Positions 47,838 to 59,010 of a stretch of 64,000 nucleotides of DNA are shown here, in pieces. A program made the translations under genes and the position numbers. This DNA comes from JBPESP01 sp051710585 (GTDB lineage Bacteria > Pseudomonadota > Gammaproteobacteria > Enterobacterales > Enterobacteriaceae), in the NCBI GenBank assembly GCA_051710585.1, contig JBPESP010000005.1, forward strand, positions 62,001 through 126,000, written 5' to 3'. Below the pieces are notes generated by a model, which made no database searches, was not told the origin of the DNA, and saw only the letters and a program-made list of their open reading frames with translations. The stretch's first letter is position 1, and every line of letters begins with the position of its first letter.

Positions 47838-49733
47838 ATGGCTCAATCAAGCTATAACGCTAACGCGATAGAAGTACTCAGCGGACTAGAACCAGTCCGC
47901 CGCTGCCCAGGGCTATATACTGATACCTCGCGGCCCAATCATCTTGGACAAGAGGTCATCGATAATAGCGTCGACGAAGCGCTTTCTGGCTACGCCAAGT
48001 GCATTAATGTGAGTTTGCACCCCGATCAATCGCTGGAAATCACTGATGACGGACGCGGCATACCAGTGGATATTCACCCTAAGGAGGGTGTGCCGGCAGT
48101 GGAATTAATTCTATGCCGGCTGCATGCCGGTGGTAAGTTCTCTAACAAAAACTATCAATTTTCTGGTGGTCTGCACGGCGTAGGCATTTCGGTAGTTAAC
48201 GCTCTATCAACTAGGGTTAAAGTGACAGTGCGCCGTAACACTAACATATACCGCATCATGTTTAAAAATGGCGATAAAGTCGAAGACCTGAGAGTGATCG
48301 GTAGATGCTCCAAGCGTAATACCGGTACCAGCGTACATTTCTGGCCGGATGAACATTTTTTTGATAATCCTAACTTTTCAATATCTAGCCTAACCCATTT
48401 GCTAAAAGCAAAAGCAGTACTATGCCCTGGCGTAGAAATTATTTTCCAGGATCGTATCAATAATATTGAGCAGCGCTGGTGCTACAAGGCGGGTCTGACC
48501 GATTATCTAAATGAAGCAATCAATGGGCTTATCACATTACCAGAGACACCCTTTGTCGGTACGATGAGCGGCGGTACCGAAACGGTGGATTGGGCGCTGT
48601 TATGGTTACCGGAAGGAGGAGAATTGCTAACCGATAGCTATGTTAATCTAATCCCAACACCACAGGGCGGAACGCACGTAAACGGACTTCGTCAAGGGTT
48701 ATTAGACGCAATGCGTGAGTTTTGCGAATATCGTAATATTCTGCCACGTGGCATCAAGCTATCAGCAGATGACATTTGGCAACGCTGTGCTTATGTTCTC
48801 TCAGTGAAAATTCAGGATCCGCAGTTTACAAGCCAGACCAAAGAACGCTTATCCTCGCGGCAAAGCACCGCTTTTGTTTCAAGCGTAATAAAAGATGCCT
48901 TTATTCTATGGCTAAACCAAAATATACAGCTGGCGGAACAGTTAGCGGAGCTAGTAATCGCTAGCGCCCAGCGTTCCTTGTATGCAGCGAAAAAGGTAGT
49001 GCGCAAAAAGCTGACAAGCGGGCCAGCACTGCCAGGCAAGCTAGCTGATTGTACTACACAGGATCTGGCGCGCACGGAATTATTTCTGGTAGAAGGGGAT
49101 TCGGCAGGTGGATCCGCTAAGCAGGCGCGCAATCGTGAATATCAAGCTATCATGCCGCTAAAAGGAAAAATCCTCAATACATGGGAAGTCTCTTCTGATG
49201 AAGTGCTTGCTTCTAAGGAAATACACGATGTTTCGGTAGCGCTAGGTATTGATCCTGATAGCAAAGATTTAAGCCAACTACGTTACGGTAAAATCTGCAT
49301 CCTGACAGATGCCGATTCCGATGGTCTACATATAGCCACCCTGCTATGTGCTTTATTCATGCAACACTTTCGTAAACTGGTCGAAGAAAAGCGTGTTTAT
49401 GTGGCGATGCCGCCTCTTTACCGTATAGATCTAAGTAAAGAGGTTTATTACGCCCTTGATGAAGAAGAAAAAACCGCTATATTAAAGCGCTTAAAGAATA
49501 AAAAAGGTAAGCTAAACGTCCAACGTTTTAAAGGTCTTGGTGAAATGAACCCGTTACAGCTGCGTGAAACAACTTTTAATCCCAATACTCGGCGGCTGAT
49601 ACAGTTAACGCTCAGTGCAAACGACATGCATCAAACGCTAGCGATAATGGATATGTTGCTGGCAAAGAAACGTTCAGCAGACCGTCGTAGCTGGTTGCAA
49701 AAAAAAAGCAATGAAGCGAAAATTGAAATTTGA
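47838..49733 (+). CDS. parE: DNA topoisomerase IV subunit B (ParE)
   Basis: ATPase subunit of topoisomerase IV, which unlinks daughter chromosomes. The frame opens at 47814, but the family start corresponds to the ATG at 47838 (MAQSSYNANAIEVLSGLEP). 631 residues against 630 in E. coli. The GHKL ATP site is intact (GQEVIDNSVDEAL, DDGRGIPVDIHP, GGLHGVGISVVNALS), as are the TOPRIM motifs (EGDSAGGSAKQARNR, DADSDGLHIATLLC) and the KGLGEMNP block. It was the end of the cpdA-yqiA-parE operon and is now the only survivor. Confidence 0.97.
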   Translation: MAQSSYNANAIEVLSGLEPVRRCPGLYTDTSRPNHLGQEVIDNSVDEALSGYAKCINVSLHPDQSLEITDDGRGIPVDIHPKEGVPAVELILCRLHAGGKFSNKNYQFSGGLHGVGISVVNALSTRVKVTVRRNTNIYRIMFKNGDKVEDLRVIGRCSKRNTGTSVHFWPDEHFFDNPNFSISSLTHLLKAKAVLCPGVEIIFQDRINNIEQRWCYKAGLTDYLNEAINGLITLPETPFVGTMSGGTETVDWALLWLPEGGELLTDSYVNLIPTPQGGTHVNGLRQGLLDAMREFCEYRNILPRGIKLSADDIWQRCAYVLSVKIQDPQFTSQTKERLSSRQSTAFVSSVIKDAFILWLNQNIQLAEQLAELVIASAQRSLYAAKKVVRKKLTSGPALPGKLADCTTQDLARTELFLVEGDSAGGSAKQARNREYQAIMPLKGKILNTWEVSSDEVLASKEIHDVSVALGIDPDSKDLSQLRYGKICILTDADSDGLHIATLLCALFMQHFRKLVEEKRVYVAMPPLYRIDLSKEVYYALDEEEKTAILKRLKNKKGKLNVQRFKGLGEMNPLQLRETTFNPNTRRLIQLTLSANDMHQTLAIMDMLLAKKRSADRRSWLQKKSNEAKIEI

Positions 49734-50959
49734 GCCGCCGAATTATTACTGGCGTATCTATTAAAAAACATGCATTTCTGTTCGTCAGAGCTATAAGGTT
49801 GACAGTGGCTCAGAAAAACCTATTACACATCCTGTGAAGCTGTTTTACCTCTCCATTCTTTTATTTAAAATGCCATATTTCAGCATTAAATACTTCAAAA
49901 AGTCACTCTAAAGGCAAACTTCCTTCTTCCAAAGGAAGACCTGTTGTTAATTTGCTCTCACGTTCTATATCAGTGTTAGTATTTATGTAACAATAATACA
50001 TACAGATGGCTAAATTCCCAAGTATATAGCCCTTCGGTAGGTAAAAGGACGCTTGTTGCACTAAAATATTTTCTGCCTACCGTTAGATAGGAGTGAAGAT
50101 ATAAAGCCCGGCTAACCGGAAATATGTCGTGACAACAAAATAAGCTACCTCCCTGCATGAGTTTTCTGACATATAGATATAGCTTAACTTACTTTGGAAG
50201 AGGCAGTACCGTGCGCGAGAGACCCCAGCGCCATATAGAAGATTTCAATTTTTTTTGTTTGAGTACAAATAGCGGCTCTGTCTGCTAGAGACTAAATTAT
50301 CTAAGTGGTGATTAGCGATATTACAGGTTATTGCCAGTGATATTCGCTTTGTGTACAAGCACTTTTTCTTCTACTATACTCGGAATATATGGCAAAAGTA
50401 ATGCGAACCCGTGCGCTGATCCTGATGTCTCACAAATGTTAGATAATCTCCGAACAAGGATCGCTATTGGTATGATGCTAACAATAAGCATCTGTTAACG
50501 ATACTGTACAATTTTACGGCTAAGGATCATAAATCACTCGCGCTGCAAACCTACAGGATATTATCTAGATCTAGCATAAGAGCGATTAGCAATGGAGCTT
50601 TCTTAGTCATGTTTATGATAATGTAATACTGCAGACTCACAACCTTATATCAGCCTCCACCCTTCCAGGGTGCTTGATTGCTTAAAATTGATCCCTGGGA
50701 ATCAATTTTAAGCACAGTATAGCTGCTATTTAGGCATAGGATCAAGAACGATTCTTCGACTGCTCCTCAGTCATCATTTTGATACCGCGTATAAGCGCGA
50801 AACAACACTGTAAAACTTGTCACAGACTATCACCACCGAACTGAAGCTCTACTACTGCAGGAAGGTATTTTATTTTTATCCTGTATTTATCAGTATTTTG
50901 ATGCAGGCTGTACTGCTATATAGTGTGCACTTGTCAGGTTATTCGCGCCAATGATATTG
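49734..50959. other. Decayed DNA after parE
   Basis: No intact gene. E. coli has ygiN and mdaB next to parE; I saw no clear trace. A 13-bp perfect inverted repeat (50680-50713, GCTTAAAATTGAT arms, 8-base loop) is present. Confidence 0.4.
50680..50713. repeat. Perfect 13-bp inverted repeat, 8-base loop
   Basis: Arms 50680-50692 and 50701-50713 are fully complementary. No intact gene lies near enough to need a terminator. Confidence 0.8.
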
Positions 50960-51125
50960 CTGTCGGCAGCAATATCACGGTATATCGTGTTGATCAGATA
51001 AAACTGTAGGCGCTTATTTAATAAGCACACTGATCATTTTTCTGATACTGACCACCATTACTATAAGCTGGTCAAGCTACAAAGATAACACCATCTTGCG
51101 TGAGCTGAACATTATCAGTGGGCGT
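50960..51125 (+). pseudogene. Relic of a two-component regulator/sensor pair (QseB/QseC-like)
   Basis: VGSNITVYRVDQIKL resembles the DNA-binding end of QseB-type regulators (VTSNAVEVHVHHLRRKL). Right after it STLIIFLILTTITISWSSYK then DNTILREL resembles the QseC N-terminal membrane segment (VRLTLIFLILASVTWLLSSF then DNVDELFD). The juxtaposition (regulator then kinase) supports the call. In E. coli qseBC lies in the parE-parC interval but on the other strand, so either the pair was inverted or a related system is concerned. Confidence 0.45.
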
Positions 51126-54100
51126 TTCAAGTACTGACAGGTTAATCGCGAACTGGTAAAACCGACAGCAATATGGTCACATTACTACCTATCAGTATGC
51201 TATCGATTCTCTAGTGGTGAGAATGGTTATAAAGGTTAGAATATTATTAGAATGCACTCAGAGGATCCCAGCATAAGACCCCCACGAAACAACTTTCTAG
51301 TATAACACACCCGTGGTGGAGATGAAATGTAATTTTTTTGTAGAGGGCTCTATTTTTGCTTATATGTACAGGAGAAGAATCTATCAATACTATTCTAAAA
51401 AATGATTTAATCATTAGTATTAACAAACTAGTATATCGTACTAGTCCTTTACCCGTAAAGAATCAAATTTATCGCTATCCTAGTATATTAGAATATCAGA
51501 GGGGTAGATTGTCTATCTTATCGAAGATATCATTGTGATAGATATCTACTCTTTGTGTACTAGCTACCGCTAGCGGATTACTGTTGATAGTAGAACTAAC
51601 CTTATCAGTTTAATTAGCGTATAAGCAGCTCTTCTGCTATCTATTTTAGCATCAAGAAAACGGTATCTCTCTAGGACTCAGCCCATCAATCAAGACTCCA
51701 GCATAAGGTCGAGAGGTAGATTTTAGATTGCCACTCCAATAGACATCCATTAGCACTGTTCAAAAATGCTATACATACCGTTACCTCAGAGGCGGCGGCA
51801 CGCTACTCAATGCGGTTCACTTCACCGCTGTGTTAATAGCATCGCAGATGGATATGTAGCACTGCTGCATAAAACGCTACCTGTATGCCAACGGCTAGTG
51901 TAAGTAGTCAGGCTATAAATACTAATCTTGTTAGCGACAATTGCTAACGGTAGTAACTCCAACAACGCAGACAAAAATACTTTCCACCTAGTAAAACAAT
52001 TAAAGTTAGAAAATCATGCCATCGCATATCAACCGGTAAGATATGGTATATATTCACTTCCAAGGCTGTAAAATGCCGCTCCTCAGCAGCAGGAGCGCAT
52101 TTTATCCATATCCACACTTTACCGCTCCTGCTACATGATACCGGCTAGAGTGGAAAATACCCAGCGCAGTATCATAGGCTGCCCACCACCACCCTGTTGG
52201 TATCGTAATGAGTCAACAGGCGACTTTGTTGTCTAACCATCATCACGCCATGCCAAGTGATAGCATCAAATAATCCCCCCCCGATTTTCGCTACTAACCA
52301 CACTGCAACGCCCTGCTAATGGCGTTGACGAAATTTAGTTTAGCAGCATCACTTGCACCATGCGTGTCATATGATCCATCAAGTTAACTGCCATTGAATT
52401 TGCTATGTGAATATAATATCGCCAGATCGCGCTCAAACTGCGTCCGGTGTTACCCTCCTTCCTCCAAAAGGCTGGCAGTAAACATTTAGATTGCTATATT
52501 ATCCCTATCTTATTTATTGTATCTTTTCGCTACTTTGCTAATTTTACATCAAGATATGTAACCGTCTAAATGGTTTGACACTTTTTCGACCTTTTATAGG
52601 TTATCAGGGACGTTGCTATGACCGCACTTACCCTAAAAACCTTAGCACTGTAACTTGATAGCCAATACCCGCCGTTTATCGTCCTCAGCTATACTAAAAC
52701 ACTTTACACCTCGCAGGGATAAGAAAAAACAAAGTTACTAGAATTTTGCTAAACCTGAGATATTCTGGATAATTAAGAGATCTATTTTACAGACCCTTAT
52801 CGTCTTCATAAGGCGTAATGGTTATGAGCTAGAATTAACGCAAGACCCCAGCAACGTTAAATGATGATCGAGAATCAAAGCTCGAGTGGTAGCACTTAAA
52901 CACCGTTTCCTTATAAGTAACAGAATTACTGCTGCATAGGGATATTCATAGCAAATAGTTTTTTTAGTCGCTCCTAGCTGATAAAAGGGATTGATGCTAA
53001 ATTTAGTTAAATATAGCCTGTAGGTTTTAATATCGGCACCAGGATCGGTAACTTGTTACTTAATTATTTCAGTTTTCTGAGACTATTACCGCGGCACGGT
53101 GCCGTGGCTAGATACAAGTAACGTTTGCCTAACCTGCAGGTAGTATTGCAGCAGGATTTATAGAAAAGTTTTTTGCCCTGATATCAAAAAAGCTGAGATG
53201 GTGGTGTACTGACCGAACTATATTATGTACAGCTTTTTTCGCGAAATGCTACAAGATGCCATAGAGGATATTTTAACACGAACCTATCCGGGTATAGTGC
53301 ACGAAAGGGTAAGTGCCTCTCGCCTGAGGAGAGGCATTAGTTTTTTCTCTTGTAACCCGCCACGCCAGCATAGGCAAAATAGCCTTCTATCTGACACTGA
53401 CCGTTGTGCGATAGGTAATTTCTTAACTATTGATACGGTAAATCCTGATTTTTTTCTTCTATACTAGAAGAGTAGTAATCTCTTAAAAGGAAGAAAAGAA
53501 TAAAATATTTCTATAGAAAATTACCGTCATTTTATCATCGGCTTTCTAAGGTTGACTAGTATGTTTAAATCGATCTTCGTGATGCCGATAGGCGCTAACA
53601 GGCATCCCGTTAGCGATAGTCCTACCACCGCTTACTGCCTTTCTGTCATCACTGCCACCTTTAAAACCTTTACGTTTCTTCAGAATATGAAAAGGCACAT
53701 CACTTCATCATCAAAAATATTGACGCACTAGGTATCCATATTGTGCTGTTTATTGACGTTACTCAAAATGATGAAAACTCTTTATCTTGTTCCAACATAA
53801 AGATTAAAGCAGGAGCATTTTTACTGCCACGGTATTTGCAATTTATAGTAAATGAGTAAAATATATTCGCCGCATCCGTCTTCGGCTAGTACGTTTGCTT
53901 TAAACGCTTCGATCACAGCTAAAGCACATCTCTTCTCCCTAGTTTCAGTTTTATTTCTACAATTACCGTGTGTGCTTATCACTTCCTTTTTTTTTGATAT
54001 TCGTTCAGACGAGTGAATAGTTAACCAAAATAGGTTGGATATTCGTGATATCTTATCATACCTGTGATTTACCCCTTTTGGGGTATACTGAATGAATACA

Positions 54101-54259
54101 GAGGCACTTTAGCCATATCAACCGTTTAGCACCCATATGAGCTCTGTGGCAGTAAAGAGTATATAAGGTATATTATCTCATACCCACAATCTATAATACC
54201 CGCAGTGTAAGGATCTGATTGCTTTCATGGGAATGCCGTAGTCAGAGGAATAATTATCG
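51126..54259. other. Decayed DNA between two-component relic and parC
   Basis: About 3.1 kb without intact genes. Seen: a run of 8 C near 52275; an imperfect hairpin near 52070-52101 (CGCTCCT with AGGAGCG); a terminator-like hairpin at 53314-53336 followed by T-rich sequence; an open frame without ATG at 53665-53859 (EYEKAHHFIIKNIDALGIHI) that I do not recognise. The last 20 bases hold the parC ribosome site (AGAGGA). Confidence 0.4.
53314..53342 (+). terminator. Terminator-like hairpin
   Basis: An 8-bp stem (TGCCTCTC with GAGAGGCA, 7-base loop) is followed by TTAGTTTTTTCT, a typical intrinsic terminator layout. No living gene precedes it, so it is probably a fossil. Confidence 0.6.
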
Positions 54260-56521
54260 ATGAGAAAACTGACTCATAACAGCGCCGAACACCTGGCGCT
54301 GTATAAATTTACTGAAAACGCATATCTCAACTATTCTATGTACGTCATCATGGACCGCGTACTACCATTTATCGGTGATGGACTTAAACCAGTGCAACGC
54401 CGCATTATCTATGCCATGTCGGAACTTGGACTAAACGCCAACGCAAAATACAAAAAATCGGCACGCACTGTTGGCGATGTCCTGGGTAAATACCATCCTC
54501 ACGGCGACAGTGCTTGTTACGAGGCTATGGTATTGATGGCGCAACCTTTTTCCTATCGCTATCCAATAGTGGACGGGCAGGGTAACTGGGGGGCACCGGA
54601 TGATCCAAAATCCTTCGCTGCCATGCGTTACACTGAATCTCGCTTATCCCGATATGCCGAAGTATTGCTCGGTGAATTGGAGGATGGCACAGTCAACTAT
54701 ATACCTAACTTCGACGGCACGCTAGACGAGCCAAAAATCCTGCCAGCACGGTTGCCAAATGTGTTGCTTAACGGTACCACCGGTATTGCAGTCGGGATGG
54801 CAACCGATATACCGCCGCATAATGTTAACGAAGTGGCCGCCGCTGCAATTGAGCTGTTAAACAATCCTGCCGCTACGCTAGAACAATTGCTAGAACATGT
54901 TAAGGGGCCAGACTTTCCCACCGAGGCGGAAATTATTACCTCGCAGGATGAACTGCGTAAAATCTATCAAATCGGACGTGGCTCCGTACGTATGCGCGCA
55001 TTATGGACCGTCAAAAACGGCGAAGCGGTTATCAGTGCATTGCCGCACCAAGTGTCCAGTGCAAAAATACTAGAACAGATAGCAAAACAGATGCGCGCAA
55101 AGAAATTACCAATGGTAAAGGATTTACGCGACGAATCAGAATATGAAAACCCGACCCGTATAGTCATCGTCCCGCACTCTCATCGTGTTGATATAAAACA
55201 GGTGATGAATCATCTGTTTGCCACGACCGATTTAGAACGCAGCTACCGTGTTAATATGAACATAATCGGGCTAGATGGCCGGCCAGCAGTAAAAAATCTG
55301 CATGAAATTTTATCGGAATGGCTAGTTTATCGCCGTGATACCGTGCGCCGTCGTTTGAATTTCCGGCTGGAAAAAGTCCTGTGCAGGTTGCATATTCTAA
55401 CTGGCCTACTAGTGTCCTATTTTAACCTAGATGAAGTGATCCATATCATCCGTACTGAGAACGAGCCAAGACAGGTTTTAATGCAACGATTTAAGCTAAG
55501 TGAGACGCAACTCGATGCCATCGTTGAGTTGAAACTTCGTCAGTTAGCTAAACTGGAAGAAATGCAGCTACGCACTGAACAGGATGAGATTAAGAAAGAA
55601 CGTGATAAAATCCAGGCGATCATTACCTCTGAATCTAAGCTAAGCAAACTTCTGAAAAAAGAAATTGAGATGGATGCCGCCGCTTACGGCGATGCTCGCC
55701 GATCACCCCTCATAGAGCGCGGCATAGCAAAAACACTGAGCGAAAATCAGTTTATGGGATCGGAACCGGTAACAGTGATCCTCTCGATCATGGGATGGGT
55801 GCGTAGCGCTAAAGGCCACAATATTGATCCGAGAGGACTTAGTTACCGATCCGGTGATAATTATCTGTCATCGGTGCGCGGAAAGAGCAATCAGCCAGTG
55901 GTATTCATTGATTCCACTGGACGCAGCTACGCGCTGGAACCGGCTGCCCTGCCTTCGATACGCACCCAAGGCGAGCCACTGAGCGGTAAGTTAAAGTTAC
56001 CCCCAGGTGCAGCGGTTGAACAAATGCTCACGGGCGTCGATGAACGAAAACTACTGATAGCCTCCAATACCGGCTACGGCTTTATATGCAGTTTCAGCGA
56101 TCTGGTGACGCGTAATCGTACCGGTAAAGTGCTATTAACCTTATCGAAAAAAGCTAAAGTCATGCCACCATTGTGGCTAAATAGCATTACTGATAAACTA
56201 TTAGGATTAACTGAAACTGGCCGCCTATTTATGTGCCAAGTCGACGATCTACCACACTTATCAAAAGGTAAAGGTAATAAAATTATTTTTATCCCCTCCA
56301 CGGATACAGAGGCGGGAAAGGATCGTCTTATCGGGCTGTATCTGCTGTCAACAAAAGCTTCTATAATATGTTACGTCGGTAAGCGCAAGTTAACCCTGCG
56401 GACGCAGGATTTGCAGAAATTTAGAATTAAAGACAGTCCTAAGGGGATACTGTTACCTCATGGAAATATCAACCGAGTAGAAATCACTGATCCCCTCGTA
56501 AGCGCCTATGATGAAAAATAG
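54260..56521 (+). CDS. parC: DNA topoisomerase IV subunit A (ParC)
   Basis: DNA-cleaving subunit of topoisomerase IV. 753 residues against 752 in E. coli. The catalytic tyrosine is Y124 in AMRYTESRLS (E. coli Y120, offset by a longer N-terminus). The quinolone-determining segment PHGDSACYEAM and LPDIPPHN-like blocks (VGMATDIPPHN) are conserved. The C-terminal beta-pinwheel repeats remain recognisable (SNQPVVFIDSTGRSY, LSKGKGNKI), though more diverged. An AGAGGA ribosome site precedes the ATG. plsC follows 160 bases downstream, as in E. coli. Confidence 0.97.
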   Translation: MRKLTHNSAEHLALYKFTENAYLNYSMYVIMDRVLPFIGDGLKPVQRRIIYAMSELGLNANAKYKKSARTVGDVLGKYHPHGDSACYEAMVLMAQPFSYRYPIVDGQGNWGAPDDPKSFAAMRYTESRLSRYAEVLLGELEDGTVNYIPNFDGTLDEPKILPARLPNVLLNGTTGIAVGMATDIPPHNVNEVAAAAIELLNNPAATLEQLLEHVKGPDFPTEAEIITSQDELRKIYQIGRGSVRMRALWTVKNGEAVISALPHQVSSAKILEQIAKQMRAKKLPMVKDLRDESEYENPTRIVIVPHSHRVDIKQVMNHLFATTDLERSYRVNMNIIGLDGRPAVKNLHEILSEWLVYRRDTVRRRLNFRLEKVLCRLHILTGLLVSYFNLDEVIHIIRTENEPRQVLMQRFKLSETQLDAIVELKLRQLAKLEEMQLRTEQDEIKKERDKIQAIITSESKLSKLLKKEIEMDAAAYGDARRSPLIERGIAKTLSENQFMGSEPVTVILSIMGWVRSAKGHNIDPRGLSYRSGDNYLSSVRGKSNQPVVFIDSTGRSYALEPAALPSIRTQGEPLSGKLKLPPGAAVEQMLTGVDERKLLIASNTGYGFICSFSDLVTRNRTGKVLLTLSKKAKVMPPLWLNSITDKLLGLTETGRLFMCQVDDLPHLSKGKGNKIIFIPSTDTEAGKDRLIGLYLLSTKASIICYVGKRKLTLRTQDLQKFRIKDSPKGILLPHGNINRVEITDPLVSAYDEK

Positions 56522-56680
56522 CCTGATAGGCGTACAGACCGGATAACGTCCGTCCGTTTTCTCTAGGTTAAAGGTGATATTATTCTCTTTTTATACCGAT
56601 ACCAGAACATGAGGATGGGAGGCCGTATATTTTATTAAGAAGTTAATATACCAGCAATATCTGAAGGTTAAGAGGTAAGT

Positions 56681-57439
56681 ATGCTCGCTATTTTTCGCAC
56701 CATTCTAGTAGTTTTTTTATTGATATTAATCTGCGTTTTTGGTTTAATTTATTGCTTATTCAGCCCGCGAAACCCACATCATGTTGCTATCTTTAGCCGC
56801 TTGTTTAGCCGTATGTCACCTCTGTTTGGCATTCGAGTGGAAGTTCGGCATCTTGAAAGCGTGATTTTGCCACAAAATTGTATTTATATCGCCAATCATC
56901 AGAACAATTATGATATGGTCATCGCTGCATATGTAGTCCAACCCCGTACCATTACGGTAGGAAAAAAAAGTCTACTGTGGATACCGCTATTCGGGCCGTT
57001 TTACTGGCTTACCGGTAATCTGTTTATCGATCGCGATAATAAAGCCTGCGCCCATAACACGCTTACCAAAATCATAAAGAGCATTAAAAAGCGCAATATT
57101 TCCATATGGATATTTCCGGAAGGTACTCGCAGCCGCGGTCGCGGTTTGCTCCCGTTTAAAACAGGGGCGTTTTATACCGCGATTGCCGCCGGCGTTCCTA
57201 TTGTGCCAATTTGCGTTTCCAATACTTCAAACAAAATTAAACTAAATCGCTGGTCCAATGGATTGGTTATTATTGAAATTCTGCCACCGATAGAAACGTC
57301 TAGCTACAGCCGAGAGCAGGTACGCGTATTGAGCAGATATTGCCAGAATATAATGAAAAACAAACTTGACAAACTAAATGAGGAAGTAGCTCAAAGGGAA
57401 TCCTGGAGTTCTAAATACACCTCCTCTGGAACCACTTAA
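56681..57439 (+). CDS. plsC: 1-acyl-sn-glycerol-3-phosphate acyltransferase PlsC
   Basis: Acylates lysophosphatidate to phosphatidate at the inner membrane. 252 residues against 245 in E. coli. An N-terminal membrane anchor (residues about 4-27) is followed by the acyltransferase motif NHQNNYD (H73, D78) and FPEGTRS (from residue 145), then VPIVPICVSN. AGAGGT before the ATG is the ribosome site. The C-terminus is slightly longer than usual. ftsP downstream is decayed. Confidence 0.96.
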   Translation: MLAIFRTILVVFLLILICVFGLIYCLFSPRNPHHVAIFSRLFSRMSPLFGIRVEVRHLESVILPQNCIYIANHQNNYDMVIAAYVVQPRTITVGKKSLLWIPLFGPFYWLTGNLFIDRDNKACAHNTLTKIIKSIKKRNISIWIFPEGTRSRGRGLLPFKTGAFYTAIAAGVPIVPICVSNTSNKIKLNRWSNGLVIIEILPPIETSSYSREQVRVLSRYCQNIMKNKLDKLNEEVAQRESWSSKYTSSGTT

Positions 57440-57580
57440 ATTACACACTGATACCCGTGCCTCGTCCAAAAGGACCCCGTCCTGTAGCGCTATTGCTCCG
57501 GAGTAAGGTTAATGTTTTTAGCCTATCTTTCTCTGCCGGATACTTATGAGAAAAGCTTTGCTGTGTTTAATGGAGCAAAT

Positions 57581-59010
57581 ATGTTACTTAATCGGCGTCA
57601 GTTTGTTCAGGCGGCGGGAATTACTCTTGCCGCCAGTGTATTACCGCTACAGGTATAAGCCAGTGAAACACCCATTGCGTTGCCGATCCCTCCTTTGCTT
57701 GAATCGTACCGTGGCCAACCGTTATTTTTAACGCTGCAGCGCTCACAATAGACCTTTTCTGCTAGCCAGCGCAGCTCCACTTGGGGATTAATGGCGGATA
57801 CCTTGGCCCGACAGTACGAGTATACAATGGCGATGACGTCAAGCTCATCTATAATAACCGCTTGACGGAACCCGTGGCGATGACCATCAGCGGCCTGCAG
57901 ATACCAGGCACACTCATGGGCGGAGATTCTCGGATAATATCACCAGGGGCGTATTGTGGTCGCCAATTCTGCCCATCCGGCAACCCGCCAGCACTTGCTG
58001 TTACCATGCTAATACCCAAAACCGGATGGCGCCGCATATCTATAATGGCCTAGTGGGGCTATGGGTGATTGAAGATGCGCTCAGTAAAGTTCTACCATTG
58101 CAAAATCATTACGGGATCGATTATTTTCCACTCATTATCCAGGACAAACAGCTGAACAACTTTGGTCAACCTATCTATAAGGCTCCCATTAACGGCGGTT
58201 TTCTCGGTGATACTCTATTTGTAAACGGTGCGCAGAGCCCGTTTGTAGAAGTATTGCGGGTTGGGTACGTCTGCGATTACTCAATGCCTCAAACTTGCGG
58301 CGGTACCGACTACAATTGAGCGATGTCCGCGCAATGCACGTCACGTCATTGCTGGCGATCAGTGTTTCTTGCCGGCACCGGTTCCGGTAATTCGACTATC
58401 GTTAGCGCCAGGCGAGCGCCGTGAAATTCTTATCGACATGTCCAGAGGAGAAGAAGAGGCTATCACCGCAGGTGAAGCAGCCGGTCTAATAGATAAGGTG
58501 CGTGGTTTTTTTAAAACCCTTATCAATATTGATCAATACCACTGTGTTAACACTTAAGCCGACAGGGCTATTACCATTAGTTACCGATAACTTGCTCATG
58601 TATTTACTATCTCCAGCTTATTGATGGTGCTATTAGATACACCCGTAAGTTTTTTCCTCGGAAGCTCTAGCAGGTCTAACATCAATAGTGCGCTATGGAA
58701 TATGAGTCGCAATGATTTCCAGAGCATACAGGGCAGCTTTGAATGCTGGATAGTTCATACTAATACTTCGCAGGCATTCCATATCCAAGGCGTGGCTTTT
58801 TTGATCAAACGCGTTAATAGCAATACACCGTTACCGGAAGATCAGGGATGGAAGGATACCGTGTGGGTTGATAAAGAAGTTGAATTGCTGGTATGGTTTA
58901 CACAGGTTGCTCCAAATCACTTTCCTTATCTTTATTACAGCCAGACGTTGGAAATGGCCGATCGCGGCGCAGCGGGGCAATTTGTAGTACAGCCTCAGTT
59001 TGAGAGATAA
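57581..59010 (+). pseudogene. ftsP: Recently inactivated ftsP (sufI, cell-division multicopper-oxidase-like)
   Basis: FtsP (SufI) is a periplasmic, Tat-exported protein that stabilises the divisome under stress. All parts of the gene survive. The start MLLNRRQFVQAAG, with twin arginines and GGAG five bases ahead, runs to a TAA at 57656 and a TAG at 57749. Then come GINGGYLGPTVRVYNGDDVK (frame change), HYGIDYFPLIIQDKQLNNFG (frame change), LSLAPGERREILIDMS (frame change) and GWKDTVWVDKEVELLVWF, ending at 59010. Two stops and about four frameshifts in an otherwise highly similar gene mark it as one of the youngest pseudogenes here. Order parC-plsC-ftsP equals E. coli. Confidence 0.95.
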
